Assembly: GCA_002261195.1 (NCBI GenBank)
Contig: MVBO01000010.1
Span: 186,001-250,000 of the forward strand
From: Bifiguratus adelaidae
Lineage: Eukaryota; Mucoromycota; Endogonomycetes; Endogonales
Direction: 5' to 3'
DNA length: 64,000 nucleotides
Shown here: positions 34,590 to 45,176 of the stretch, in pieces
Layout: each line of letters begins with the position of its first letter
Position numbering within the stretch: position 1 is the stretch's first letter
Notes under the pieces: generated by a model
Databases searched by the model: none
What the model was told of the DNA's origin: nothing
The model's input: only the letters and a program-made list of their open reading frames with translations
Program-made: the position numbers and the translations under genes

Positions 34590-35762
34590 ATGAAAGCAGC
34601 CTACGTTACAGCCTATGGTGGTCCTGAGAAGATTGTGGTGGGTGAATGGGACAAGCCTACTGCCACAGCACCCGACCATGTTGTTATCGAAGTGTTTGCA
34701 GCGAGTTTAAACCCTATCGGTAAGTGTCAACTTCTTATGTGTTTACTTTGCTAAGTCGCATTTCTTTACCTAGACTACAAGCGTAATCGTGGCGACATGC
34801 GAATCATGAAGAGCGAGACATTCCCTCATCGCTTTGGATATGATGTATCTGGAATCGTCGCTGAAACCGGCACGGGTGTTACCAACTTCAACGTTGGAGA
34901 CGCTGTTTACGCCAGAGTTGACGAGGAAGAAGCCGGTAAGCGAAACAGCAAATGATCATTGTGCATATTCGAGACATGCTTAACCCATCTCTAGGCACAC
35001 TGGCCGAATATGTTTTGACGACCGAGAGCAAGTGCGCCAAGAAGCCAAGCAACATGAATCACAAGGAAGCAGCTGCTTTACCGCTTGCTGCCATGACTGC
35101 TTTGCAAGCCTTTGAAAGAGCAGGTGTTAAAAACAACAACTTCAAGAAAGCGTTTATCACGGGCGGTGCAGGTGGAGTCGGTCACTATGCCATCCAAATT
35201 ACCAAGAATGTGTTTGGCATCGAGGAAGTCGCAACGACGGTTAGCGAGAAAAAGATGGATCTCATTAAATCACTCGGCGCAGATGTGGTCATTGACTACA
35301 AAAAAGTGTGTGGTGAATTGAAGACACAGCCATCGCTAACAGTATGCTCAGGAGAAATACGTTGAGAAGCTTTCCAATTACGATTTCGTCTTCGATACGA
35401 CTGGTGAAGTGGTCTCAACCTTTCCTATTATTCGTAAAGGGGGACATGCTATCTCTATCGCCACCATTCCTGACGGCGACGAAACAGCTAGACTTATGCC
35501 TATCAATTGGTTCGTGAAAAGCCTGCTCAATGTCATGTCATGGAACACACGACGGTTAGCCAAGGTGGCGAATGTGAATTATCAGTACATCTTTCTGCGA
35601 GCGAGTGGAGCCGAACTTGAGAGAATTCGCCAATGGGTGGAGGAAGGCAAGATCAAGTCTGTGATTGATAGCATTTACTCCCTTGATCAATCCGCAGAGG
35701 CGATGCAAAAGATCATGGATGGCCATGCGACAGGCAAAATCGTTGTGGAAGTCAAGGCTTAA
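34590..35762 (+). CDS. Zinc-independent MDR oxidoreductase (quinone oxidoreductase-like)
   Basis: Medium-chain dehydrogenase/reductase using NAD(P)H, probably on quinones or enones. Four exons (34590-34719, 34774-34935, 34995-35305, 35352-35762) give 337 aa. Visible are the N-terminal GroES-like part (MKAAYVTAYGGPEKIVVGEW, NPIDYKRNRGDMR, RFGYDVSGIVAETG, NFNVGDAVYA), the AAALPLAAMTALQAFERA helix and the nucleotide-binding motif FITGGAGGVGHYAIQI. The structural-zinc Cys cluster and catalytic-zinc ligands of alcohol dehydrogenases are missing, which places it in the quinone oxidoreductase branch. The C-terminus AEAMQKIMDGHATGKIVV is typical. The exact substrate is unknown. Confidence 0.9.
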
Positions 35763-35826
35763 ATTGTCTACGTCACCCGTTCTTTAATAAAAGCTCATTG
35801 GCAAGGAAGACCACTGACCGTGTAGC

Positions 35827-37702
35827 ATGGCGTTTACGTTTGGTAAGGTTGCTCTACTGCATAAGGCGCCAACGATCTAACACAAAACTTGCCTGCCATT
35901 AGGTGCCGCGTCAACGTCACAAGCGCCGTTCTGTAAGTTGAAAGAGAGCCTCATGAATGTCATGTAATCCTTTTGGTGTCAAACAGCGTTTGGAGGCACG
36001 AATACCTCAACGGCACCAAGTTCGACAGGTTTCGGTACTGGCTTTGGTTCCAATGCGTCGACCTCTACGCCCTTTGGAGCTACAAGTACAAGCTCGGCTC
36101 CGTCAACTGGTTTCAACTTTGGATCTAGCGCCCCTTCGAGCTCAGCCGGTCTGCTGTTTGGGCAGGGAACAAGCTCAGCGACGACATCGACTTCCAATCC
36201 TACAGCTGGCACAGGCTTGTTTGGTAGCACAGGCACGGCTCCAACGCTAAGTTTTGGCGGTCAATCATCCACAGGAGGGTTGTTTGGAGGTCAGGGCACA
36301 ACGTCGACCGCGCCTAGTTCAACAGGCACAGGTCTTTTTGGAGGAGCAACGTCTACGCCTGCTTTTAGTTTTGGTGCCACATCTACAGCTCCAACAGGCG
36401 GTCTTTTCGGAAGTACGAGTACAGCTGGATCCACAGGAGGATTGTTTGGTGGAAGTTCCACGTTTGGCGCCAAGCCCCCCGGAACAACTGGCACTGGATT
36501 TGGCTTCGGTACCGGCAGTACAACACAGCAGACGTCACTATTCGGTGCGCAAACACAGCCACAAACTGGCTTGTTTGGCAGTCAAATGCAGCAACAACCA
36601 TTACAACAATCGCAAATGCAATGTGAGTTATATCTGTCTTCCTTCTATGATCGGCCCGCTCATGTCATCTCAGTCCCCTCTCAGAGTATACCAGCAAACC
36701 AATGGGAGCAGCTCATGGCTATCAAGCAGCTATGGAACCCACAATCCCCTAATTGTCCCTTCAAGGTAAAAGCCTTATCCTACGATTGGAGTCAAAATCA
36801 CTAATTCATCCCAGCATTACTTTTATAACCTTGTTCATCCATCCGATGTGCAATATTACGTCAAACCACAAGATGCCGATCCGCAACTGTACATACAAGC
36901 TCAGCAAAATAATCCCGATCCAACCTGGTAAGTGCTCTCAACAAGGGTCAGCACCATTTCAAGGCAAAGGCTAATGCCAATATAGTATGGTACCCGCTCT
37001 TGCCGTAGGATTCGACGATGTAAAGAAGCGGATAGACCTACAAAATCAAACCTGCTCCATGCATGCAGCCAAAGTGAATGTGAGTGAACGGAACAGGCTG
37101 TTGTGGCCTGTGCTGACATCAAGTAGGAAACTGCCAAGAAAATAGATGATCTTGCCAACAAGCATCGTCTGCAAAATGAATCCAAGCTGGATGAGCTAAG
37201 GCAGAAGCAAATGAATCTGGTACAAAGAGTCTTGGAGGTAAGACAATGATTAAGCGATCCGAACCAACGTTGACGACCATACTTGCTAATACAGCTGATG
37301 GCCAAGATCCAAGTGCTACAGAACAAAGGAACGCCTTTACGACCGGAAGAGGAAGCCCTAAAAGCCAAACTGGAAGGCCTGCTGTTACAAATACAAAAGC
37401 CGAATGAATACAGGGCAAAGGTCAATGAGTTGAAGGCACAGCTTAGCATTCTCAAGGAGAGTCGAAGGCTTTACGGGAAAATCTCTCTGGATTATGCTGC
37501 TTGGAACGCTCCTGACGAAGAGCAAATGAAGATTATCACGCGGGTACGTTGCGAACCGAGTCATGTGTGCGCTCTTGCTCACTGTTTGCTATAGGTTCTC
37601 GAAAACCAACAGACCGGATTGAATCATGTGATCACGACCGTGAAAGAGGATCTCGAAGATCTCCGCGAGATAGACCGTGGATTTATCATTAAAAAGAACT
37701 AG
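35827..37702 (+). CDS. NUP54: FG nucleoporin Nup54 (yeast Nup57)
   Basis: Part of the Nup62-Nup58-Nup54 central channel complex of the nuclear pore. Nine exons (35827-35842, 35903-35932, 35987-36622, 36674-36765, 36815-36927, 36986-37079, 37127-37237, 37295-37543, 37595-37702) give 482 aa. The first exon is only 16 nt (MAFTF). Residues 1-220 are an FG/GLFG repeat domain low in charge (GTGLFGST, GGLFGG, TGGLFGGSS). The structured part is Nup54-specific: PANQWEQLMAIKQLWNPQSP, HYFYNLVHPSDVQYYVKPQ, MVPALAVGFDDVKKRI, then coiled coil (LANKHRLQNESKLDELRQKQ). It ends 54 bp from the stop of convergent MGM101. Confidence 0.93.
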
Positions 37703-37756
37703 ATTGCAACATGTAGTCTACATGACTTGTATTGTACACGAACGCATTAGCAACCA

Positions 37757-38788
37757 TTAGGACGTCTCTTTGTAGGGATACTCTACGAGAACGTTACGAC
37801 AATGACCAAAATAACCAATGGCATGACAGGACTTACCGAATTCAGCATCCTTTCGTCTCCATAGCTTGCGCTTCTTCTTTGTGGTCACATGCTCAGCCCA
37901 AGCTTCAACACAATGTTCCTTTTTGAACCTACGAATGAAGGTGGGATCCCTGGAAACCCCCGTTTGAGTGATTTTCGGTATATATGGACGTTCAACCTAC
38001 CATAACTCGGAGGCAATCCCTAAATCTTTGCAGCATCGCATGAGCGCATTGCTCTTACATCCTTCAGCAGCGGTGGGAAAGTTACTCGGATCGAAATAGT
38101 CTTGTTCACCACGTGCTTGCGATACGAATCTGAGCTAGAGTCAATGCCAGACTTGTTGATTTGGGCACATACACTGCTTACCTGCCATGACAGACCAACG
38201 CGTACTCTCGTGAAATGTTGCGCTCGTTCATGTGGTGTTCGCCTCGTGGTGCCAGTCCCCATCCACCAGGTCCAAAAGCTCGGTTCAGGATCCTTCTATA
38301 CTTTATCTCGGGAAGGTAAAGCAGGCCATCTGCGCATGGAATGTCAGAGGTTGTCTTGTCTTGTCCTGCCATCATGGTGATGACCCATGGACGTACCTGG
38401 CTTGATTTCGATATCCTCAGGCGGTATAGGCTCCATCAACACTTGAGCGACTTCCTTGGGAAACGGCTCCACACTCAAACCATGAAACGATCGAGACCAA
38501 TTCCGCGACTGCTCTGGTTCATTCAAATCGATGGGCTCCTCGCGTGTCGCAAACTGGATAGGTTCAAAGGTGGGCGCAGCCATCGGTTTAGCTTTCGGCG
38601 CTGAAGTTGGGGTTGCGTTTGACTCTCTTGCTTCGGCTGCTTTAGCTGCGCGTATCGGACGAGTACTCGTGGCGAGACATTGTACTAATCTCAAAGACCG
38701 ACCGGGTGACTGAGAATCGTTGGCTTAATCATCTGCCATGTACGCATTTCACAACCCTTACCAACTTTCGCGTAACCTGCGTCCACAT
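37757..38788 (-). CDS. MGM101: Mitochondrial genome maintenance protein Mgm101
   Basis: Rad52-like single-strand annealing protein of mitochondrial nucleoids, needed for mtDNA repair and upkeep. Six exons (38788-38762, 38709-38397, 38329-38182, 38129-38001, 37949-37837, 37782-37757) sum to 252 codons. The 27 nt first exon plus exon 2 gives the presequence [20 protein letters not shown], strongly basic; the second exon alone has no in-frame ATG. The core matches yeast Mgm101: [78 protein letters not shown] and [16 protein letters not shown], with the final YPYK motif split by the last intron. A (CT)n tract lies in the 5' UTR just upstream of the ATG. Confidence 0.95.
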
Positions 38789-38794
38789 ACCGCA

Positions 38795-38815
38795 AGAGAG
38801 AGAGAGAGAGAGAGA
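38795..38815. repeat. (AG)n dinucleotide microsatellite in the MGM101 leader
   Basis: Twenty-one bases of alternating A and G on the plus strand (CT on the MGM101 sense strand), 7 bp upstream of its ATG. Pyrimidine tracts of this kind are common in fungal 5' leaders. Length is likely polymorphic. Confidence 0.9.
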
Positions 38816-38868
38816 AGGCAGAGTGAGCGCAGACGCACCTTTATTCGGGAGCTCGATTTGGGAATATT

Positions 38869-39621
38869 CTAACATCCAGTGGGAGCAGGAACGGTGATAA
38901 GCTTAACGACACCATCAGTGCCAATGCCATGATTGTAGCCACTTCCATCATTTGGAGCGACCAAGTTGGTAATGTCCTCAACGGTAGCAGGGCCAAAAAC
39001 ACATCCATCGAAGCCGGTTCCACCCTTGACGGCATTGTTGGCGACATAGTTTCTGCCGAGATCATAGCCATTGGGAACGATATTGTGGTTCTGGGAAGCA
39101 GATTCTTCCTGACTGGCAGCGATGAACCAAGCACCGGAGGTGGATTGGTAGAAGCCACGGACGTGTTGACCGCCAATAAGGGACTCGGTGCAGGAGCCAA
39201 CGCCGGAGGGATCATTGTAATTCTCGCGATAGATGAAGGTTTGATTCTGGAAACCGCGTCCGTCACCGCTGTCAAAGCCGTCATAGCCACCAGCGTGGAG
39301 ATTAAAGCACTCATGGTCAAAGTTGATCGCTTGGAACCAGGAAAGGATGCCTCCCTTGACGCTATCATCAGGATTGGATACGGAACCTCCGGAGAGACCA
39401 CTGATCGAAGGAGTCAGATATCGATGTAATCTATACGCCGCCGTATCTTACCTGATGATGACATTGACAGGCTCGTAATTGGTAGTGCCCAAGGGATATT
39501 CCTTCATGTTAGTAGCACCGGTGTTGGGATTGTAGTAAGCGGCAGAACCTCTCTTGATGGCGGCAGCATTGGCGGCAGCTGCCAACAAGGCAATTTGGAC
39601 GATACGGAAAGTGATTTGCAT
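38869..39621 (-). CDS. Small secreted protein of a conserved fungal family
   Basis: Two exons (39621-39452, 39400-38869) give 233 aa. Exon 1 has a clean signal peptide (MQITFRIVQIALLAAAANAA) followed by a KR site. The mature part begins AAYYNPNTGATNMKEYPLGT and has IISGLSGGSVSNPD, FDHECFNLHAGGYDGFD, SCTESLIGGQHVRGF, PNGYDLGRNYVANNAV and NHGIGTDGVVKLITV. I recognise this LHAG...GGNHFR-like pattern from abundant secreted proteins of unknown function in many fungi. Exon 2 contains no Met at all, so simple ATG-based searches miss it; long frames on both strands overlap it as shadows. A TATAAG element lies at 39674-39679 on the same strand, about 53 nt upstream. Cys are few, and no catalytic motif is recognisable. 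Confidence 0.82.
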
Positions 39622-40265
39622 ATCAAAGGTAGGAACGCTCCACGCACTTGCCTGCTAGGTCACATTGGCGCTACTTATACCTTGTCATCGCCGAGAACGC
39701 GCTCTAGGTACATCCAATCAATGCCATCCGCGTGTAGGCAATCGTGAGAGCTGTCACTGAGCAATCAACATGGACACCGTTGCAGTCTGGTTGTGCACCA
39801 AAAATTTGGCCGGGTGTAGCACAACGGTTGGAAAAGGGATGTTGTTGCTGCTGAGCTATCCTTCATTCGGAACCCTGGGATCGCTTCCTTATTCATTCCT
39901 GGTTGAATACGCGTCTGCCATTTGGAAGCCAATGGAATGCGAAAATGGCACACGGCAAATGCTGTCTGGGCACTATTAGCATTATGCCAATACATCCTTC
40001 TATCCTTATCTCAGTGGCTCACAGCTTTGCTCTCACTCTTCTCGGCATTTTGCCGTTTGCCGATCAATGACAGGGTCCTTATTCCACACACCTGGATTGG
40101 GTAACCATCATGTGGATCTTTGCGTCGGACAGGTATCTGTAAATCAAGAGAATGACAGCCAATGGTCAAGGAAACGTGCTAACAAGGGCACAGAGCACGC
40201 GCGTGGAATGTCGCGCTTCATCGACGAAAGTGGAACGCGCCAAATTGGGAATTGAGCTTTTCGGC
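39622..40265. other. Divergent intergenic region (secreted protein / SHQ1)
   Basis: About 640 bp. Holds the TATAAG element of the secreted-protein gene (39674-39679, minus). On the SHQ1 side an in-frame ATG at 40152 could extend that protein by 38 residues, but the family start is at 40266. Nothing else supported. Confidence 0.5.
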
Positions 40266-41925
40266 ATGATTACGCCGACGTTCAAGATCACACAGGACAG
40301 TGACTTTGTGACGATATACATCAACGTGCCTCATGCTCGAGCGCAAGACGTAGACACATTTGTTGATGGTACAGAGTTCCGATTCCACCTTAATCCGTAC
40401 TTTCTTCGTCTTTATTTCCCTGCACGACTGATTGAGGACGATCGGGCCGAAGCTTCCTATGACATCAACACTGGTGTCTTTACGTTCAAAATCGCCAAAG
40501 AAACGCCCGGAGAACAGTTTGAGGATCTTGACCTCTTGTCAACATTACTTGCTCGCAAGGGGGAAACCAAGGAAAATACCGCGAAGAAACCATTGATCGA
40601 AGTGTTGTCATCGACTGACGAGCCTGACGCAGAGGAGATACACACGTCTGATCCAAGCATACGTGAAGCTGCGCAATTCAATTGGGAGCTATTTCAACAA
40701 CTACCCGATGAAGATGCACAGCTGCGCACGAGTGCGACATCGCGGTATGGATTCGCGAATCAATATAGCGGATACTTTACGCATTGGCGGGAGACTGCCA
40801 ATGAAGTCATGGATATCTCTGATCCGGAGCATATGACCTCGGTGGAGCGACGCCAAGAACGCACAAGGAATGAAGATGAAAAGTTTGATGAGGATTACTA
40901 CGTGTAAGTGTCATTCACCTGCCGTAGATAGGATGCGTTAACATTGCACAGAGCGGATTTCTTGAATGCAAAAGATATAGAGCATCTCATCAAGTTTGAG
41001 ACTATTTTTCACAAGGAATTGCAACGGGTTGAGAAGGACACAAAGCCAAAGCCTTTGATTCAGGAAGTCTCACCAGCGACGACCTCTGCCTCGAACACTC
41101 ATCCGGTTGTAAGCGACAGTGCGACTTTAACAGGCCCTGCGCAGGGTGAAAATCGTTCTCTCATCAAATTGACAGAAGACGACGAACACCTCCTTCTCAG
41201 CTTAGCGAGAAAAGAATGCAAGTAGGCAATTGAAACTGTGCTGTAAGATCCTAACAGGTTCTCTATTCCCTTCTACAGACTTGCGCGATCACGAACGAAG
41301 TCTATACATTGGTCTTGTCGATCTACTGTTCGCGTATTGCTATGATCAGCGGGTTAATGAAGGTGAAAGTAATGTGGAAAGCTGTTGGAACATTGGCAAG
41401 CTCAGCGCATGCATGGCCGGTTTGGAAGATCCCGAGTCCTTTCGACCCGTGCTTGTCACCTCCTTTCGACGGGCATTAGCCTATCCCCTCTACCGACAAT
41501 TCGACTTGTGTCGCAAAGTTCAAGAGGATGTGTGCGTCATTATGCGATTGGGAAAGCGGGCGGTCCTGAAGGCACTATTGCAACTGAAGCGATTGTTTGA
41601 TCACCACGATATCTACTACGTTTACTCCAAGATTTGGCTAGACGATTATTGCGTATGGATTCAAGGCACAAAGTGAGTAGGCGTTGGGCGTAGTACGGTG
41701 ACAACTTAAGTTGATTTTGTACAGAGATGAGGTGCTCAGGGTCCTTGCCAATGAGGTCCAAAAATGTACCATCCAAAAAGAGGAACTGGGTTGGGATCTG
41801 CCGGAACTTGAACAAGTAAGTCGTCCATCATGTGTAGAGGAAGCGAGCACAAAACTGATGCTGTTTAGCTTGCGAAGACCATGGCGGAAGAGATGCATGG
41901 CGACATGAACGATCATGAAGCGTAG
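40266..41925 (+). CDS. SHQ1: H/ACA snoRNP assembly chaperone Shq1
   Basis: Shq1 holds dyskerin/Cbf5 during H/ACA snoRNP and telomerase assembly. Five exons (40266-40903, 40952-41217, 41279-41672, 41725-41815, 41869-41925) give 481 aa. The N-terminal CS domain starts at MITPTFKITQDSDFVTIYIN and includes LRLYFPARLIEDDRAEASYD. The Shq1 helical domain reads YLRDHERSLYIGLVDLLFAY, SCWNIGKLSACMAGLEDPES, RALAYPLYRQFDLC and DIYYVYSKIWLDDY. Intron 2 (41218-41278) has a GC donor (GCAAGT) and TTCTACAG acceptor; it is the only boundary that keeps the frame. ATG 40266 matches the family start although an upstream in-frame ATG exists at 40152. Confidence 0.93.
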
Positions 41926-42003
41926 AATCGCATTCTGTTCTGCGTAAGCTGTGCAGACAAGTATATAATGTACAATATAATACCATCCTCGCGCAGACGA
42001 CAT

Positions 42004-43621
42004 CTATATACCTTTTATAGTCATCACTTTCTTGATCACACCCATTAACTCTAATCCACGGAAACGTCCCAAAGCACCCTGTCTTGCGGAGATTTCATCA
42101 AAACAAGTGACGTGATCGCAGGTCATTGACATTTCCACTGGATTTGCGGACAGTCTTGCCATGGTCACAGGCACAGGTTCGTAAGAATGATCCCCATACA
42201 AGACGGGTGTTGAGTGATCTCCTGTAAGTGTGATGACTACGGGTACCTGCATCTGCTCTAGCTGTTTGACGACTCGACCGAGCACATGATCAATCTCTTG
42301 AAGGAAATGGATTTTGCGATGAACGTCCTTGTCGTGTCCAGCATCGTCTACAGCCTTGATATGGACAAAGCAAAAGTCGTAACCTGTAGAAAAATAGAGA
42401 ACAAAGACGATGAGAACGTCGCAATGATTTCGGCTGGGTCAAGGATGGCTTACCGGAGGATGTAATAGCAGCCACGGCAGCATCACCTTTTGCTTGCAAA
42501 TTGGTCTGATAGTCGCCTGTGGCGCCCGGTACAGTGAGCACATCTATCAAAGCATGAGAACGGCCATAACTGACAGTTTGGCAAGCACATACCCATACCA
42601 ATAGACATACCCAGTCCCGCAATGATACATGTCGGAGCAATCATGGACGCTCTAAGACCATGCAGCTCCTGTATCGTCGGTACCTGTTCCTATATGGTCA
42701 ATGCCTGTCGCACTGATTCAATGGTAGCAATATTCACCTCAATGCGAGATCCTGCTCCCCGAAGCAAAACACAGTTAGCTACAGTCTTTCCGGCTGCTTT
42801 TCGTTCTGCATTGACGGGATGGTTCGTCAAAATGCGCTGAATTTCGCGTGATAGCTCATTGATGACAGCGCAGGTCCTTTGTGCCTCAGGGCTCGGCGCA
42901 TTGGATGATGGAAGACACTCTATTAGGGGCAAGCTGCAAGGGAAAAAGGATGAGATGAATGTCCGACGATAGACATCAATTTCTGCATACTTGTCGCGCA
43001 AGGGATCCGTTCCTGTAATTTCATCCGAGAGACCTTGACCACGAACACGTACCCCACACCGATGCTCCGTGGCGTACTTGACGGCAATTTCAACATCCGG
43101 AAAGGAAGGTAGGTTTCATACTATCCAATGCTTGACACAGAATAGGACCTTCAAGCTCAAAGTGACGCGACGCACGACGCCGTAGCACAATGTTTGTGCC
43201 TTGATCCAGAGTGGCAAAGTTGGATTTAAAGGCGATATCTCCGTGTATCATGGGTAAGCCGGCACCCATGGACTCAAACGCTCCTCTACCACGATAATAT
43301 CTGATAAAGAAGGTCAGAAAAACATGCTAACCTCACCAACCCTTTGCCCTACTTTCGTGGATCGTAACCAAGAATGGACATGTGCGCTGTATCGGATCCG
43401 CAAGCTAGACCTGGCTCCACAGGATCCATGAGACCCGATAGACCGCATGCTGGAAACATTAGGCAATACTCATCAAAAAGTCAAGCTAAACGCATCGTAC
43501 CTGCGAGCGCATCCATATGAGGAGTATTTGCATATTGTAGGGGTGTTTTGTGATCTAGTTCTGGTATAGCAACGTCTCCCAAGCCGTCGACAAGGAAGAA
43601 GAGCAATTTGCATGTCGACAT
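42004..43621 (-). CDS. apgM: 2,3-bisphosphoglycerate-independent phosphoglycerate mutase, archaeal (ApgM) type, with a frameshift
   Basis: Alkaline-phosphatase superfamily enzyme interconverting 3- and 2-phosphoglycerate, or a related phosphonate-type function. Exons 43621-43501, 43449-43353, 43300-42738, 42689-42593, 42543-42454 and 42383-42004. Family blocks are clear: [20 protein letters not shown] with the nucleophile-side Asp, [113 protein letters not shown] and [16 protein letters not shown]. Between LCQALDSMK and [10 protein letters not shown] the frame changes: exon 3 carries one base too many near 43110-43118, and the summed exons are one over a multiple of three. Downstream coding is intact to [14 protein letters not shown]. 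Either a fresh frameshift or a sequence error. Confidence 0.85.
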
Positions 43622-43846
43622 GCCGCAAATTAGGAGTGCGAAGAAAACTTGGCTGTGGGTGTGTGAAGGTTAACTGTTGTCAATCACTGCATGGTGACAG
43701 AGTGATTCACTCTGAACGCGCAAGTTAGGGAAGAACTCATCCTCCCTGAACTGACATTGCGGCGACGAGGGTCAGCAGGTGTGCATGCCTAGGTAATCCA
43801 AGAGTATTCGCGTCTATTATATGGCCCATCCTAGTCTACGATACAT

Positions 43847-45083
43847 CTACCAGAACGTATACCGTTCCTTCTCTTGCCCGTCTATGAGCACTTTCTCAAA
43901 GTGCATTGTTTGGCCTTTGCGTCCGCCTGGAATTCTGCCTGTCCACGAATCTTCAGCCTTGACCAGCTTGCTCACGATGCCTTCGATATGGGAACCATTG
44001 TGCCAGTACACAACATTACAGTGGATCTGCGACCTTTTCTCTGAATCGGACAAAATCTTGTCCGTCAGTGTTCTGTCGATGCGAGCGAATAGGATATCTG
44101 TTGGCGCAAGCCGCGTTGCTGGACAAAAGTCGTTCTAAATGGGCATCAAGTTTCCTGTGAAGACCGACATTGATAAGTGACATACCGCTCCATCTCCCAC
44201 ATACGTGATGGCGTTGTACCTATCGGCATGCTGAGCCAAAACCTTGTCCAACACTTGGCCTGAATCATTGTCAACCATTGCTCAATGCAATGAATACACT
44301 ATCCGTCCATACCTTTGCAAATGTTTGGCGCACAGGGAAATCGACATCCATGAGGGGTGTTACTTTCTCTGATATAGCGCTCTATCCGCAAGCGCTCCGT
44401 CGTGCCATCCTTCTCCCAGGATCCTCTATTCGTTATTACATTGACCTCGCCTTCATCTTGATGGATTCGGAAGAGATGCCGTATCTTGTAACTGCGAAGA
44501 ATGCGATCAATGAAGGCAGTATTGGCATCTGAGAGAATAAACAAATCTGCTGGTGGTGTCATGGATGAAAGAAGCTCTACTGTTTTTAGCAGACCTGGAT
44601 GCTACGATAGTGTTAGATAACTCCCTTCATCCGTGCCATATGGCCGGCGAAATTGTAGCACTTACGACGGGAACATCATCCAAGCGCTGCTCGATCTGTT
44701 CACGTGTGATACCAAGCTGGTGCATACGACCAAGAGCTCGATCCCTGCAGAACAAACGCTTGTGTATGAGTCACCGCTGATCAGAGAGTGGGAAATTATC
44801 ACACTTACATTAAATCCGTCCATTGCCCACCTGCTTGAGATAGCGCATGCGTCTCTTCCCATACTTCTGGAGCAAGCCCATTTACAACCCAATAGTCGCT
44901 ATCATGATTGATCAATGACCTAGAAGGGATTTGTCAACATGCCAAACAAAAAACGATTTGCATATCAAACTCAATAGCTGAAAGAACACCCATCCGCAAA
45001 GAGACAGACACTGCAACCCAACCTTACCAATCGAAATCAAAGACGGCCAGCACTCTGGGAAGCTTATCAACCGCCGCTGGCAT
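43847..45083 (-). CDS. PHOSPHO-type HAD phosphatase
   Basis: HAD-superfamily phosphatase related to animal PHOSPHO1/PHOSPHO2 (phosphocholine/phosphoethanolamine or pyridoxal phosphate phosphatases) and plant PS2-type enzymes; substrate not assignable here. Six exons (45083-45028, 44919-44809, 44744-44666, 44601-44313, 44259-44186, 44134-43847) give 298 aa. Motif I is VFDFDWSLINHDSDYWV with the DxD pair, formed across intron 1. Motif II is in DLFILSDANT, and the PHOSPHO signature CPNICK-like CAPNICKG follows at the end of exon 4. Motif IV is YVGDGANDFCPATRL, split by the last intron. The N-terminus MPAAVDKLPRVLAV has no targeting signal. Confidence 0.9.
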
Positions 45084-45176
45084 GTTTCCGAGCAAGTTCG
45101 GGTACAAGGTGTGATGAGTGTTTCTTCAACTTTAAATTGACGCACGTGCGCACATTGCCTTGTCACGCGTGATCCA

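Noticed and set aside
38929-39429. Plus-strand 166-codon frame as a gene
   Set aside because: It is antisense to the secreted-protein gene, whose minus-strand frame has a signal peptide, a good intron and family motifs. Kept only as a low-level possibility in the findings.
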